This document shows positions 8,907-17,028 of a DNA stretch of 64,000 nucleotides, piece by piece. How positions within the stretch are numbered: position 1 is the first letter of the stretch; each line of letters starts with the position of its first letter. The DNA comes from Oceanihabitans gracilariae (lineage in GTDB: Bacteria; Bacteroidota; Bacteroidia; Flavobacteriales; Flavobacteriaceae): the NCBI RefSeq assembly GCF_042684485.1, contig NZ_JBHULM010000011.1, positions 1,364,001-1,428,000 of the forward strand, read 5' to 3'. The position numbers and the translations under genes are program-made. The notes under the pieces are model-generated. The model did not search any database. It was not told the origin of the DNA and saw only the letters and a program-made list of their open reading frames with translations.

Positions 8907-9266
8907 ATGAATATAAAGCTAAAAAGAAATGATAAAATTGGTTTATTCTTCTTTTTAGCTTTTGTATTAAGTACCTCCTTAACTTGGCTTTTTGAAGAGC
9001 GTTTTAATGCAGAACAATGGCACAGCCAACCATTAACACGCTATAAAATGGTTGAGGATATTATAGAAAGCAACATCTTAATAGGAAAAACAAAACAGGA
9101 AGTAATCTTATTATTGGGTGAAGCTATTCCTTCTTCTTTAAATGGAAAAGAACATTTGGTGTATGCCTTAGGAAAACCACCAAGTTTTTTTGAACCCAAA
9201 AACGAAATTCTTGTGGTTATTTTTGAAAACCATCTAGTAATTAAGGTGATACAGCAACAAGAGTAA
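8907..9266 (+). CDS. Small membrane-anchored protein, BamE/SmpA-like
   Basis: A 119-residue protein with a short basic N-terminus and one membrane segment or uncleaved signal (about residues 12-30). A compact domain follows with the pattern IGKTKQEVILLLGE, then a YALG strand and a final beta strand, LVVIFENHLVIKV. This layout resembles the BamE/SmpA/OmlA fold, where a G-x-T-x-x-E-V-x-x-x-L-G helix precedes beta strands. I do not recognise a named family. It starts 4 bp after leuS and so is probably translated from the same message. Function unknown. Confidence 0.7.
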   Translation: MNIKLKRNDKIGLFFFLAFVLSTSLTWLFEERFNAEQWHSQPLTRYKMVEDIIESNILIGKTKQEVILLLGEAIPSSLNGKEHLVYALGKPPSFFEPKNEILVVIFENHLVIKVIQQQE

Positions 9267-9370
9267 ACGATTTCTTTTTTTTAGCTGAAAACTGACAATA
9301 TTTCTTAACTATTTTTTGGCTTATTTTTTGCTGTATATATGGTACATTTATAAAACTAAAATAAAAAAGA

Positions 9371-10066
9371 ATGATTGGATATTATATATTATTAGGAGCC
9401 ATAACCCTTGTAAGTTGGTTGGTAAGTAATCAATTAAAGCAAAAGTTTAAAAAATACTCTCAAGTTCATTTACGTAATGGTATGACTGGTAGAGAAATTG
9501 CTGAAAAAATGTTATCAGATAATGGTATTTATGATGTTGAGGTTATTTCTACTCCAGGACAATTAACAGACCATTACAATCCAAAAAACAAAACAGTAAA
9601 TTTAAGTGAATCTGTATATAATCATGCAAATGCTGCTGCAGCTGCTGTTGCTGCACATGAGTGTGGTCATGCTGTGCAACATGCAAAAGCATATAGTGCT
9701 TTAGGTATGCGTTCTGCATTAGTACCAATAGTAAGTGTAACTTCTGGTATGTCACAATGGTTAGTTATAGGAGGTTTAGTACTTGGTGCTGGAGCAGGAG
9801 TAGGTTTAGGATATTGGGTTGCAGTAGCAGGTTTAGTATTTATGGGCTTTGCTACCTTATTTAGCTTTATTACCTTACCTGTAGAATATGATGCTAGTAA
9901 TAGAGCTCTAGCTTGGTTGAAAAATAAAAATATGGTAACTCCAGAAGAATATGTAGGTTCTGAAGATGCCTTAAAATGGGCAGCTAGAACTTATTTAGTT
10001 GCTGCCATTGGTGCTTTAGCATCTTTATTATATTGGGCTTTTCAAGTGTTTGGCGGAAGAGATTAA
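9371..10066 (+). CDS. Zinc metallopeptidase of the YugP type
   Basis: Membrane-embedded putative protease of 231 residues. It has an N-terminal membrane helix (1-20), a zinc-binding motif AAHECGHAVQHA (HExxH near residue 96) and two or three hydrophobic segments (about 115-165 and 205-225). A conserved YDASNRALAWL stretch may supply the further metal ligand. This is the layout of the neutral zinc metallopeptidase family 2. Substrates are unknown. A TACATTTA sequence at 9343-9350 could be a -7 box. A strong terminator follows. Confidence 0.92.
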   Translation: MIGYYILLGAITLVSWLVSNQLKQKFKKYSQVHLRNGMTGREIAEKMLSDNGIYDVEVISTPGQLTDHYNPKNKTVNLSESVYNHANAAAAAVAAHECGHAVQHAKAYSALGMRSALVPIVSVTSGMSQWLVIGGLVLGAGAGVGLGYWVAVAGLVFMGFATLFSFITLPVEYDASNRALAWLKNKNMVTPEEYVGSEDALKWAARTYLVAAIGALASLLYWAFQVFGGRD

Positions 10067-10090
10067 TTTTTAAAAAAAATAAAGAGTACG

Positions 10091-10132
10091 AAAAAAGAGA
10101 CATTAATGTATTTTAGTGTCTCTTTTTTCTTA
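10091..10132 (+). terminator. Rho-independent terminator after the zinc peptidase gene
   Basis: An inverted repeat with GAGACATTAA pairing to TTAGTGTCTC, including one G-T pair, is flanked by an A-run and followed by a T-run. It lies 25 bp after the stop codon. Confidence 0.9.
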
Positions 10133-10161
10133 TTTTTCAGCAACAAAATAAAACAATAGTA

Positions 10162-10887
10162 ATGGAAAACAATAACTTAAGTCCTTTTCAAGAGGAAGAA
10201 CCTAAAGTGCTTATTGGTACTTTAGAACAAGTAGACCGAGTAGAATTTTACAAAAAAACCTATGCACATGTTGCAGGAGGCGTTTTAGTATTTATTCTTT
10301 TTGAGTATTTATTATTACAAAGTGATGCTATTGTAAGTTTTGCGCTTTCAATGACAGATGGTTTTAAATGGCTAATCATGTTAGGAGGTTTTATGTTTAT
10401 TACAAATTATGCCGAAAGCATGGCTTTAAAAACGCCAGATAAAAACAAGCAATATTTAGCTTTTGCATTATACATTTTAGCCGAAGCTTTTATTTTTGTT
10501 CCAATGATTTATATTGCGGCTTTCTACATGGAGTCTGGTCCAGAAATATTACAGCAAGCAGCAATTGTTACTTTGTCTTTATTTAGTGGTTTAACAGCTG
10601 TGGTTTTTGTTACTAAAAAAGATTTTTCGTTTTTAAAAACAGGATTAACTATTGGCTTTTTTATTGCAATAGGATTAATTATAGCAGGAACATTATTTGG
10701 TTTTAACCTAGGTTTGTGGTTTTCTGTTGGTATGTGCTTATTAGCTGGTGGATCTATTTTATACCAAACTTCTAACTTGGTAGACAAATATACCGTAGAG
10801 GATTATATACCTGCAGCCTTAGGCTTGTTTGCAGCTTTAATGTTATTGTTTTGGTATGTATTACAGATTTTTATGTTTAGAGATTAA
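10162..10887 (+). CDS. Bax inhibitor-1 (YccA/UPF0005) family membrane protein
   Basis: A 241-residue protein with about seven transmembrane segments after a 35-residue soluble N-terminus, matching the BI-1/TMBIM family (YccA in bacteria). Members are proposed to be calcium-leak or proton-responsive channels, and YccA modulates the FtsH protease. Consistent features are the FKWLIMLGGFMFITNYAES region and the LYQTSNLVDKY segment near the C-terminus. It is flanked by terminators, so it is probably monocistronic. Its physiological role here is unknown. Confidence 0.85.
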   Translation: MENNNLSPFQEEEPKVLIGTLEQVDRVEFYKKTYAHVAGGVLVFILFEYLLLQSDAIVSFALSMTDGFKWLIMLGGFMFITNYAESMALKTPDKNKQYLAFALYILAEAFIFVPMIYIAAFYMESGPEILQQAAIVTLSLFSGLTAVVFVTKKDFSFLKTGLTIGFFIAIGLIIAGTLFGFNLGLWFSVGMCLLAGGSILYQTSNLVDKYTVEDYIPAALGLFAALMLLFWYVLQIFMFRD

Positions 10888-10905
10888 TTCTAGAAAAAGA
10901 TATAT

Positions 10906-10937
10906 AAAAAAGCTCCTCTAGTAGGAGCTTTTTTTAT
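10906..10937 (+). terminator. Rho-independent terminator after the BI-1 family gene
   Basis: AGCTCCT (10911-10917) pairs with AGGAGCT (10923-10929) around a short loop, extended by flanking A and T runs. It lies about 20 bp after the stop codon. Confidence 0.9.
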
Positions 10938-11008
10938 TGTAACTAATTTTGTTTTAAAATGTAATATAGTAATCTGCTGGGTAGTATAATAAAAGCCTTT
11001 GTGTATAT

Positions 11009-11479
11009 TTATATTTTAATTTGTCTGTCTATTTGTTGGTCTAATGAAATAAAGGTTTCTGTTCTAGAAACACCTTCAATAGATTGAATGTCTTTATTTA
11101 ATACATGCATAAGGTGTTCATTGTCTTTACAAAGAATTTTAATAAAAATACTCCAGTTTCCTGTAGTGTAATGGCATTCTAAAACTTCGGGAATGCGTTT
11201 TAGTTGTTTTACAGCTTCTGGGTTGCTCATGGCTTTATCTAGGTAAATACCAATATAAGCCATAGTTGTATAACCTAATACTTTTGGGTTTATGACAAAT
11301 TTAGATCCAGAAATTAATCCTGATTTTTCAAGCTTACGCAGTCTTTGGTGTATGGCTGCTCCAGAAATACCAACACTTCTTGCTATTTCAAGAATAGGTG
11401 TTCTTGCGTCTTCCATTAAGGCGCGAAGTATTTTTTTGTCTATACCATCTATTTGTATGTTGTTATTTATGTTTTTCAT
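11009..11479 (-). CDS. Lrp/AsnC family transcriptional regulator
   Basis: A 156-residue DNA-binding protein. The N-terminal winged helix-turn-helix (about residues 10-60) includes IDKKILRALMEDARTPILE and GISGAAIHQRLRKLE. The C-terminal RAM/AsnC ligand-binding domain (70-150) carries GNWSIFIKILC. Lrp proteins form octamers or dimers that sense amino acids and control amino-acid metabolism. It follows a saccharopine dehydrogenase family gene on the same strand, which suggests control of lysine or related catabolism, but this is inference from position. Confidence 0.95.
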   Translation of the reverse strand: MKNINNNIQIDGIDKKILRALMEDARTPILEIARSVGISGAAIHQRLRKLEKSGLISGSKFVINPKVLGYTTMAYIGIYLDKAMSNPEAVKQLKRIPEVLECHYTTGNWSIFIKILCKDNEHLMHVLNKDIQSIEGVSRTETFISLDQQIDRQIKI

Positions 11480-11547
11480 GAAATATGGTTACCGTTAAAA
11501 ACATAAATGTATGCAAATGATTTTAAATTGAAAGATGCTTTTGCGTT

Positions 11548-11596
11548 AAGGATGGAAATGGCATCCTTTTTTTGCTTGCATATATGGCAAAAAAAG
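11548..11596. other. Overlapping palindromes between the Lrp and saccharopine dehydrogenase genes
   Basis: Two inverted repeats overlap here. AAGGATG (11548-11554) pairs with CATCCTT (11562-11568) and is followed by a T-run on the plus strand, giving a terminator shape. CTTTTTTTGC (11566-11575) pairs with GCAAAAAAAG (11587-11596) across 11 nt. Both flanking genes are on the minus strand, so the plus-strand terminator has no obvious gene to end. Confidence 0.55.
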
Positions 11597-11607
11597 ATAT
11601 AATGTAC

Positions 11608-11655
11608 AGCCTGACGCTACTTTGCTCTTTAAAGCGAAGTAGCGAAACGCCCAAC
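11608..11655 (-). repeat. Truncated REP-like intergenic palindromic element
   Basis: On the minus strand the element reads GTTGGGCGT (11647-11655), an 11-bp hairpin (arms 11634-11644 and 11615-11625 with one G-T pair) and GTCAGGCT (11608-11615). The two outer blocks also occur, in the same order, in the element at 34743-34825. There the spacer is 10 nt with no hairpin. The right half of the larger element is missing here. Confidence 0.6.
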
Positions 11656-11687
11656 TTGTTAAAATAATGAGGAATACTGCTGTAATG

Positions 11688-13052
11688 TTAAACATGTAAA
11701 GGGTTGTAGCCTAAATAAGGAACCTCTGTTTCTTTAAAGCAAATACCGTTTTCTTCTAGTTCTTTTAAAATAGGCTCGTAAACCTCTTTGTTAATAGGCA
11801 TTTGTACACCTGGAGTTGTTATTTTTTCGTTTAGTATTGCAAGTGTTGCAATGGCTACTGGTAAGCCAACGGTTTTTGCCATGGCTGTGTAGGTTTGGTC
11901 TTCGCCAATGGTTACCATGGTTGCATCTATTTGATGTGCTTTACCATTTAATTGGTAGCCAAATTTGTGGTACATTACAATCATATCTTTGTCTTCTGGA
12001 TCAAGAATCCAGCTATCCATTAATATTTTTTGTAAAATTTGTGCTGGAGTAGCCTTTTTTAAATCGACCATTTTTGTTTTACTAAAAAGGTCAAGTTCTA
12101 AAAACTTATCCCAAATGACATCGTCTTGGTCTATTTTTAATGCATGTCTAAATTTTAACTCTACAGAATCTGTAGGACTGTAAGGTAAAAAGGCGTTTAC
12201 AAAATCGCGATAGCTCATGTTTTCACTATCTTCTATAGTGTAGCTATCATCTGTCATGCCTAATTGTACAAAAACATTCCATGCTCTAGAGAAACCAACT
12301 CTACGTATAGTACCTCTGTATAGTGTTTTAATTTTATCTAAACCATAAACGCTTTGGTACTTTAAAGAGTCTCTGTTAGCGTATGCTTCAAATTTACCAT
12401 ATCCTGCTACTTCTAAAAACTCGGTACGTCTAAAAAGTCTGTTATATGGTATGTATTTGTAGGTGTTTTCTTGTAAAAATTTACCAGCACCACCTTGTCC
12501 TGCAAGCACTACGTTTCTTGGGTTCCATGTAAATTTATAATTCCATAGGTTGTTGTCGCTTTCTGGTGCTACTAGTCCGCCAGTAAAAGATTCAAATAAA
12601 ATCATTTCTCCACCTTTTTCTCTTATCTTGTCTATAACTTGCATAGCACTCATATGGTCAATACCAGGATCTACACCAATTTCATTCATAAAAATGAGGC
12701 CTTTGTCTTTTGCAGCCTTATCTAACATTTGCATTTCTGGGCTAATGTAAGATGCTGTTACCATGTTTTTATTAAAGCTAATACAGTCTTTAGCAACTTC
12801 TATGTGGTATCTTGCAGGTAGCATAGAAACAACAATGTCTGCGTTTTTTATAGCGTCTTGACGCGAGTGTTTGTCAAAAACATCAAGTAAGATTGCTTGC
12901 GCATTTTCATGATTGCCAATTAAATTTTTAGCATGTGTAAAACTGATGTCTCCAACAATAATTAATAAATTTTCTGTTGTTGATTTTTCTAATAAGTATT
13001 TTATAAGGTAAGAAGATGATTTTCCAGAACCAATGACTAAAATCTTTCGCAT
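11688..13052 (-). CDS. Saccharopine dehydrogenase family protein (saccharopine reductase type)
   Basis: A 454-residue NAD(P)-dependent oxidoreductase. An N-terminal Rossmann fold starts ILVIGSGKSSSYLI and continues through VVSMLP and the substrate-domain signature NEIGVDPGIDHM. The C-terminal domain contains YRGTIRRVGF and a GFSRAWN-type segment typical of saccharopine reductases. Related enzymes interconvert alpha-aminoadipate semialdehyde, glutamate and saccharopine in lysine metabolism, but the exact substrate cannot be assigned. An Lrp-family regulator lies downstream on the same strand. The DUF423 gene is divergent. Confidence 0.88.
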   Translation of the reverse strand: MRKILVIGSGKSSSYLIKYLLEKSTTENLLIIVGDISFTHAKNLIGNHENAQAILLDVFDKHSRQDAIKNADIVVSMLPARYHIEVAKDCISFNKNMVTASYISPEMQMLDKAAKDKGLIFMNEIGVDPGIDHMSAMQVIDKIREKGGEMILFESFTGGLVAPESDNNLWNYKFTWNPRNVVLAGQGGAGKFLQENTYKYIPYNRLFRRTEFLEVAGYGKFEAYANRDSLKYQSVYGLDKIKTLYRGTIRRVGFSRAWNVFVQLGMTDDSYTIEDSENMSYRDFVNAFLPYSPTDSVELKFRHALKIDQDDVIWDKFLELDLFSKTKMVDLKKATPAQILQKILMDSWILDPEDKDMIVMYHKFGYQLNGKAHQIDATMVTIGEDQTYTAMAKTVGLPVAIATLAILNEKITTPGVQMPINKEVYEPILKELEENGICFKETEVPYLGYNPLHV

Positions 13053-13068
13053 AATGAGATTTGTTGAG

Positions 13069-13076
13069 TAATTTTG
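13069..13076 (+). promoter_or_regulatory. Candidate -7 promoter box for the DUF423 gene
   Basis: TAATTTTG matches TAnnTTTG and lies 53 bp before the ATG at 13130. It supports the shorter start, because an upstream TTG at 13061 would lie before the predicted transcription start. Confidence 0.45.
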
Positions 13077-13129
13077 TAATTACGAATGTAATAAATACTG
13101 TGGGTAAATTATATGAAAAACTTAATTTT

Positions 13130-13522
13130 ATGGATAAAAAATTATTAATAACTGGAGCTATTTTTGGAATAATAGCAATTATATTAGGCGCTTTTGCTGC
13201 GCATGGCTTAAAACCTTTGCTTTCTGAAACCGCATTGCAGTCTTTTGAAACTGGTGTACGTTACCAAATGTATCATGCTATTTTGCTTTTAATTTTAGGG
13301 AGCATGCAAAGGGTGTCTATAAAATATATAAAAGCCATTTATACACTTATTGTGGTTGGTGTTTTGTTTTTTTCTGGTTCTATTTATGGGTTATCTACTA
13401 ATGTATTAACCAGTGTAAACTTCACTAAAATAGCTCTAATAACGCCATTAGGAGGGCTTTTATTAATAGCATCGTGGTTGCTCTTGTTGGTAAGTTTTTT
13501 TAAAATAAAAGACGATAATTAA
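13130..13522 (+). CDS. DUF423 family membrane protein
   Basis: A 130-residue protein with four predicted membrane segments (about 5-25, 45-60, 70-88 and 100-122) and the family motif ILGAFAAHGLKP with YQMYHA. DUF423 proteins (YgdD in E. coli) are small inner-membrane proteins of unknown function. The ATG at 13130 (MDKKLLITGAIFG) is chosen over an in-frame TTG at 13061, which would add 23 residues without family features. It is divergent from the saccharopine dehydrogenase family gene and lies upstream of pckA. Confidence 0.9.
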   Translation: MDKKLLITGAIFGIIAIILGAFAAHGLKPLLSETALQSFETGVRYQMYHAILLLILGSMQRVSIKYIKAIYTLIVVGVLFFSGSIYGLSTNVLTSVNFTKIALITPLGGLLLIASWLLLLVSFFKIKDDN

Positions 13523-13553
13523 AATTTTAGATGGCTACTTCCAAATAAAATTA

Positions 13554-13561
13554 TAATTTTG
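13554..13561 (+). promoter_or_regulatory. Candidate -7 promoter box for pckA
   Basis: TAATTTTG matches TAnnTTTG and lies 23 bp before the pckA start, predicting a short leader of about 17 nt. No clear -33 element is recognised. Confidence 0.55.
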
Positions 13562-13584
13562 TGGCTTAAACAACACATAAAAAT

Positions 13585-15198
13585 ATGGTTAATCATACTC
13601 AATTAACGAAATCGATTTCGTTAGAAAAATATGGAATCAAAAACGCAAAAATTAATTATCAACTTTCACCAGAAAAACTTCACGAAATTACTGTTGAAAA
13701 AAAACAAGGTGTAACTTCTGCATCTGGAGCATTAGCTGTTAATACAGGAGAGTTTACTGGTAGGTCGCCAAAAGATAGGTTTATTGTTAAAGACGATGTA
13801 ACTAAAGATAAAGTATGGTGGGGAAATATCAATATTCCTTTCGATTCTGAAAAATTTGAAAAACTATATAATAAAGTAACAGACTATCTATCAGACAAAG
13901 AAGTTTTTGTTAGAGATAGTTATGCTTGCGCTGATGCAGATTACAAATTAAATATTAGAGTAATTAATGAGCATCCTTGGACAAACATGTTTGCTTATAA
14001 TATGTTTTTACGTCCTACAGAAGAAGAATTAAAAGACTTTACACCAGAATGGACCATTGTAAATGCACCAGGTTTTATGGCAGATCCTGAAGTAGATGGT
14101 ACACGTCAACATAACTTTGCTATTTTAGACTTTACAAGAAAAGTTATTTTAATTGGTGGTACTGGGTATACTGGAGAAATTAAAAAAGGTATATTTTCTG
14201 CCTTAAACTTTATACTTCCTGTATATAAAAATACCTTACCAATGCACTGTAGTGCTAATGTTGGTAAAGAAGGAGATACTTCTATTTTCTTTGGACTGTC
14301 TGGGACAGGAAAAACAACCTTATCTACAGATCCTGAAAGAAGTTTAATTGGTGATGATGAGCATGGATGGACAGCAGAAAATACTGTTTTTAATTTTGAA
14401 GGAGGTTGCTACGCTAAAGTAATTAACCTGTCTCAAGAACAAGAACCAGAAATTTATGGCGCTATTAAAAAAGGAGCCATTCTAGAAAATGTAATAATGA
14501 ATGATAAAGGAGAAGTAGATTTTGCAGATACTTCTATTACTCAAAATACGAGAGTAAGTTACCCAATTTATCATATTGAAAATATTAGAGTACCTTCTAT
14601 AGGTAAAAACCCAAAAAATATATTCTTCTTAACTGCAGATGCTTTTGGTGTATTGCCTCCAATTTCAAAACTAACTCCAGGTCAAGCTGCCTATCATTTT
14701 ATTTCGGGTTATACTGCTAAAGTAGCAGGAACAGAAGATGGAATAGATGAGCCTTTACCAAGTTTTTCAGCTTGTTTTGGTGCGCCTTTTATGCCTTTAC
14801 ACCCAACAAAATATGCCGAAATGCTTAGTCAGAAAATGAAAGAAGCAGGAGTAAATGTTTGGTTGGTGAATACAGGTTGGACAGGAGGTCCTTATGGTGT
14901 TGGTTCTAGAATGAAATTAAAGTATACTAGAGCAATGATTACTGCTGCTATGGACGGAAGTTTAGAGGCTGCTAATAAAGATAATTACCATATACACTCT
15001 GTGTTTGGATTAAAGCAACCTAGAACTTGCCCTAATGTACCAACAGAAGTTTTAAGTCCGAGATCTACTTGGAATGATGACGAAGGCTATTACAAAACGG
15101 CTTATAAATTATCAAACTCATTTAGAACCAATTTTAAGCAATTTGAAGAGTTTGCAAACCAAGAAATAATGGATGGAGCTCCAAATAAGGAGAGTTAA
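13585..15198 (+). CDS. pckA: Phosphoenolpyruvate carboxykinase (ATP)
   Basis: Catalyses oxaloacetate + ATP to phosphoenolpyruvate + CO2 + ADP, the entry to gluconeogenesis, and in many Bacteroidota also runs in reverse for CO2 fixation. The 537-residue protein has the ATP-type P-loop (GLSGTGKTTLSTDP), the metal and oxaloacetate-binding segments (TGRSPKDRF, MHCSANVG, IGDDEHGW) and the C-terminal NTGWTGGPYG. Length is typical. Its own promoter box is visible and it appears to be a single-gene unit. Confidence 0.98.
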   Translation: MVNHTQLTKSISLEKYGIKNAKINYQLSPEKLHEITVEKKQGVTSASGALAVNTGEFTGRSPKDRFIVKDDVTKDKVWWGNINIPFDSEKFEKLYNKVTDYLSDKEVFVRDSYACADADYKLNIRVINEHPWTNMFAYNMFLRPTEEELKDFTPEWTIVNAPGFMADPEVDGTRQHNFAILDFTRKVILIGGTGYTGEIKKGIFSALNFILPVYKNTLPMHCSANVGKEGDTSIFFGLSGTGKTTLSTDPERSLIGDDEHGWTAENTVFNFEGGCYAKVINLSQEQEPEIYGAIKKGAILENVIMNDKGEVDFADTSITQNTRVSYPIYHIENIRVPSIGKNPKNIFFLTADAFGVLPPISKLTPGQAAYHFISGYTAKVAGTEDGIDEPLPSFSACFGAPFMPLHPTKYAEMLSQKMKEAGVNVWLVNTGWTGGPYGVGSRMKLKYTRAMITAAMDGSLEAANKDNYHIHSVFGLKQPRTCPNVPTEVLSPRSTWNDDEGYYKTAYKLSNSFRTNFKQFEEFANQEIMDGAPNKES

Positions 15199-15214
15199 TA
15201 GGTTGAAATACAGT

Positions 15215-15222
15215 TATATTTG
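15215..15222 (+). promoter_or_regulatory. Candidate -7 promoter box for the secreted repeat protein
   Basis: TATATTTG matches TAnnTTTG and lies 70 bp before the ATG at 15292, giving a leader of about 60 nt. Confidence 0.45.
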
Positions 15223-15291
15223 TTAAACCGCCTTGTAGGATTTTTAATAATACTTTAACTTTATAAGTATAAATTTATAAAGCTATTAATT

Positions 15292-16185
15292 ATGAAAAAA
15301 ACACTACTTTTTGTGGCTATCGTTATAGCCATGCAGACGAAAATTCAGGCACAGTTAACCGCTGTACCTAATGCGGATTTTGAACAATTTTTAATCACAT
15401 TTACCACTATTAACGGACCATTAGATGGTTATATATTAGATAGTGAGGCTGCTGCAGTTACTGGAACAATAAATTTAGGTTCTGCAGCGCCTTACAATGC
15501 TATTGATGATTTTACTGGTATTGAAGCCTTAACAGGTATTACAGGTTTGGTTATTACTTATAATTCTGCAGTAACTAGCTTAGATGTTTCTGCTAATACA
15601 AGTTTAACATCTCTGAATACAGAAGGAAGTACTGCTTTAACGACTTTAGTTACTGGAGCAAATACCTCTTTAACTGAATTACTTATTCCAGGGTCACCAG
15701 TTGGTGATTTAGATTTATCTGGAAATACAGCATTAACCTCTCTAGATGCAAGACAAACTGGTTTAACATCTTTAGATATGCGTAATGGTAACAATGCAAA
15801 CGTAACTGCATTTGATGTGCGTTTTAATTCATCTCTTGGGTGTATTTTTGTAGATGATAAAGATGCAGCTTATTTAGCTAGTTGGTTAAAAGACAGTGGT
15901 ACTTATGTAAATGATGAAGCAGGTTGTTCTACGCTTTCAGTAGCAAGTGAAACTAGCTTGTCTTTTAGTGTGTATCCTAATCCTGCTAAAAACAGTATTT
16001 ATGTTGCTTCTAACTTACAAGAATCACAGATGCAAGTTTATGACATTACAGGTAAGTTAGTACTAAATCAACCTATACAGTTTGGCGAAAACACTATAGA
16101 TATTAGTGCAATGGCTCCAGGAGTTTATTTAGCAAGAATATTAGCAAATGGTAAATCACAAACTAAAAAAATACTGATTCAGTAA
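15292..16185 (+). CDS. T9SS-sorted protein with leucine-rich-like repeats
   Basis: Predicted secreted or surface protein of 297 residues. It has a signal peptide (about 1-20, ending IQAQ), a start resembling flavobacterial leucine-rich proteins (TAVPNADFEQFLI), and a short repeat region (about 80-185). That region holds repeated T-SLD/L-SLN units of about 20 residues such as VTSLDVSANTSL and LTSLDAR. A type A T9SS sorting domain fills residues 222-297 (VYPNPAKNS ... PGVYLARI ... KKILIQ). The sorting domain predicts export by the type IX system and attachment outside the cell. The binding partner is unknown. Confidence 0.88.
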   Translation: MKKTLLFVAIVIAMQTKIQAQLTAVPNADFEQFLITFTTINGPLDGYILDSEAAAVTGTINLGSAAPYNAIDDFTGIEALTGITGLVITYNSAVTSLDVSANTSLTSLNTEGSTALTTLVTGANTSLTELLIPGSPVGDLDLSGNTALTSLDARQTGLTSLDMRNGNNANVTAFDVRFNSSLGCIFVDDKDAAYLASWLKDSGTYVNDEAGCSTLSVASETSLSFSVYPNPAKNSIYVASNLQESQMQVYDITGKLVLNQPIQFGENTIDISAMAPGVYLARILANGKSQTKKILIQ

Positions 16186-16204
16186 AACAATTAAAAAGAC
16201 TAAC

Positions 16205-16240
16205 AAAAAAAAGCGCAACCTTAAGTTGCGCTTTTTTTAT
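16205..16240. terminator. Bidirectional terminator between the T9SS gene and hemD
   Basis: AAGCGCAAC (16211-16219) pairs with GTTGCGCTT (16225-16233) around a 5-nt loop, with an A-run before and a T-run after. It can serve both the plus-strand T9SS gene and the convergent hemD. Confidence 0.92.
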
Positions 16241-16257
16241 TTGTATTGTTTTAAAAA

Positions 16258-17007
16258 CTATTTTCCTTTATTTACTTTGTTTATGTACTTCTCTAAAGCC
16301 ATAGTCATAGAAGGAGTTTCTGGTGTTGGTGCAGAAATATCTACACGTAGTCCGTGTGCTTCAACCGCTTTAATAGTAGTATTACCAAAAACAGCTATTC
16401 TAGTATCGTTTTGTTTAAAGTCTGGAAAATTGTGAAATAAAGAATCTATTCCAGAAGGGCTAAAAAACACTAAAATGTCATAGTAAACATTTGCTAAATC
16501 AGACAGGTCACTAATTACTGTTTTGTAAAATACCGCTTGTTTCCAATTAACACCTAAACCATCTAATATTTTAGGAACCTCCGGTTTAAGTTTATCTGTT
16601 GTAGGTAATAAAAAAGTTTCGTCTTTATATTTTTTAATAGTTGGCGATAACTCAGCAAAAGTTCTTTTACCAACATAAATCTTTCGTTTTCTGTATACCA
16701 CGTATTTTTGTAAGTAGTAAGCAACGGCTTCAGATTGGCAAAAGTATTTTAAAGTATCTGGTACTTTAAAACGCATTTCATCTGCAACTCTAAAAAAGTG
16801 ATCTACTGCATTTCTACTGGTTAAAATAATTGCAGTATACTGGCTTAAATCTACTTTTTGTAGTCTTATTTCTTTTGCAGGAACACCTTCTACGTGAATA
16901 AAAGGGCGAAAATCAATTTTTACTTTTTGCTTTTCTTGCAAATCAAAATAAGGCGAGTTTTCTATTTTAGGTTCTGGTTGAGATACTAAAATGGTTTTGA
17001 CTTTCAT
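16258..17007 (-). CDS. hemD: Uroporphyrinogen-III synthase
   Basis: Closes and isomerises hydroxymethylbilane to uroporphyrinogen III in tetrapyrrole synthesis. The 249-residue protein has the two-lobed HemD arrangement with weakly conserved landmarks: ILVSQPEP at the start, IILTSRNAVDHFF at the first hinge, FFSPSGIDSLF in the second lobe and IAVFGNTTIKAVEAHG near the end. HemD is poorly conserved, but the order and flanking DUF4271 gene match flavobacteria. The DUF4271 gene lies 21 bp upstream on the same strand, so the two are probably one operon. Confidence 0.92.
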   Translation of the reverse strand: MKVKTILVSQPEPKIENSPYFDLQEKQKVKIDFRPFIHVEGVPAKEIRLQKVDLSQYTAIILTSRNAVDHFFRVADEMRFKVPDTLKYFCQSEAVAYYLQKYVVYRKRKIYVGKRTFAELSPTIKKYKDETFLLPTTDKLKPEVPKILDGLGVNWKQAVFYKTVISDLSDLANVYYDILVFFSPSGIDSLFHNFPDFKQNDTRIAVFGNTTIKAVEAHGLRVDISAPTPETPSMTMALEKYINKVNKGK

Positions 17008-17028
17008 ATAATAGCTAAATTTAAAATC

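Noticed and set aside
13061..13129. TTG-started 23-residue N-terminal extension of the DUF423 protein
   Set aside because: It overlaps the candidate promoter box and has no family features. ATG at 13130 gives the normal DUF423 start.
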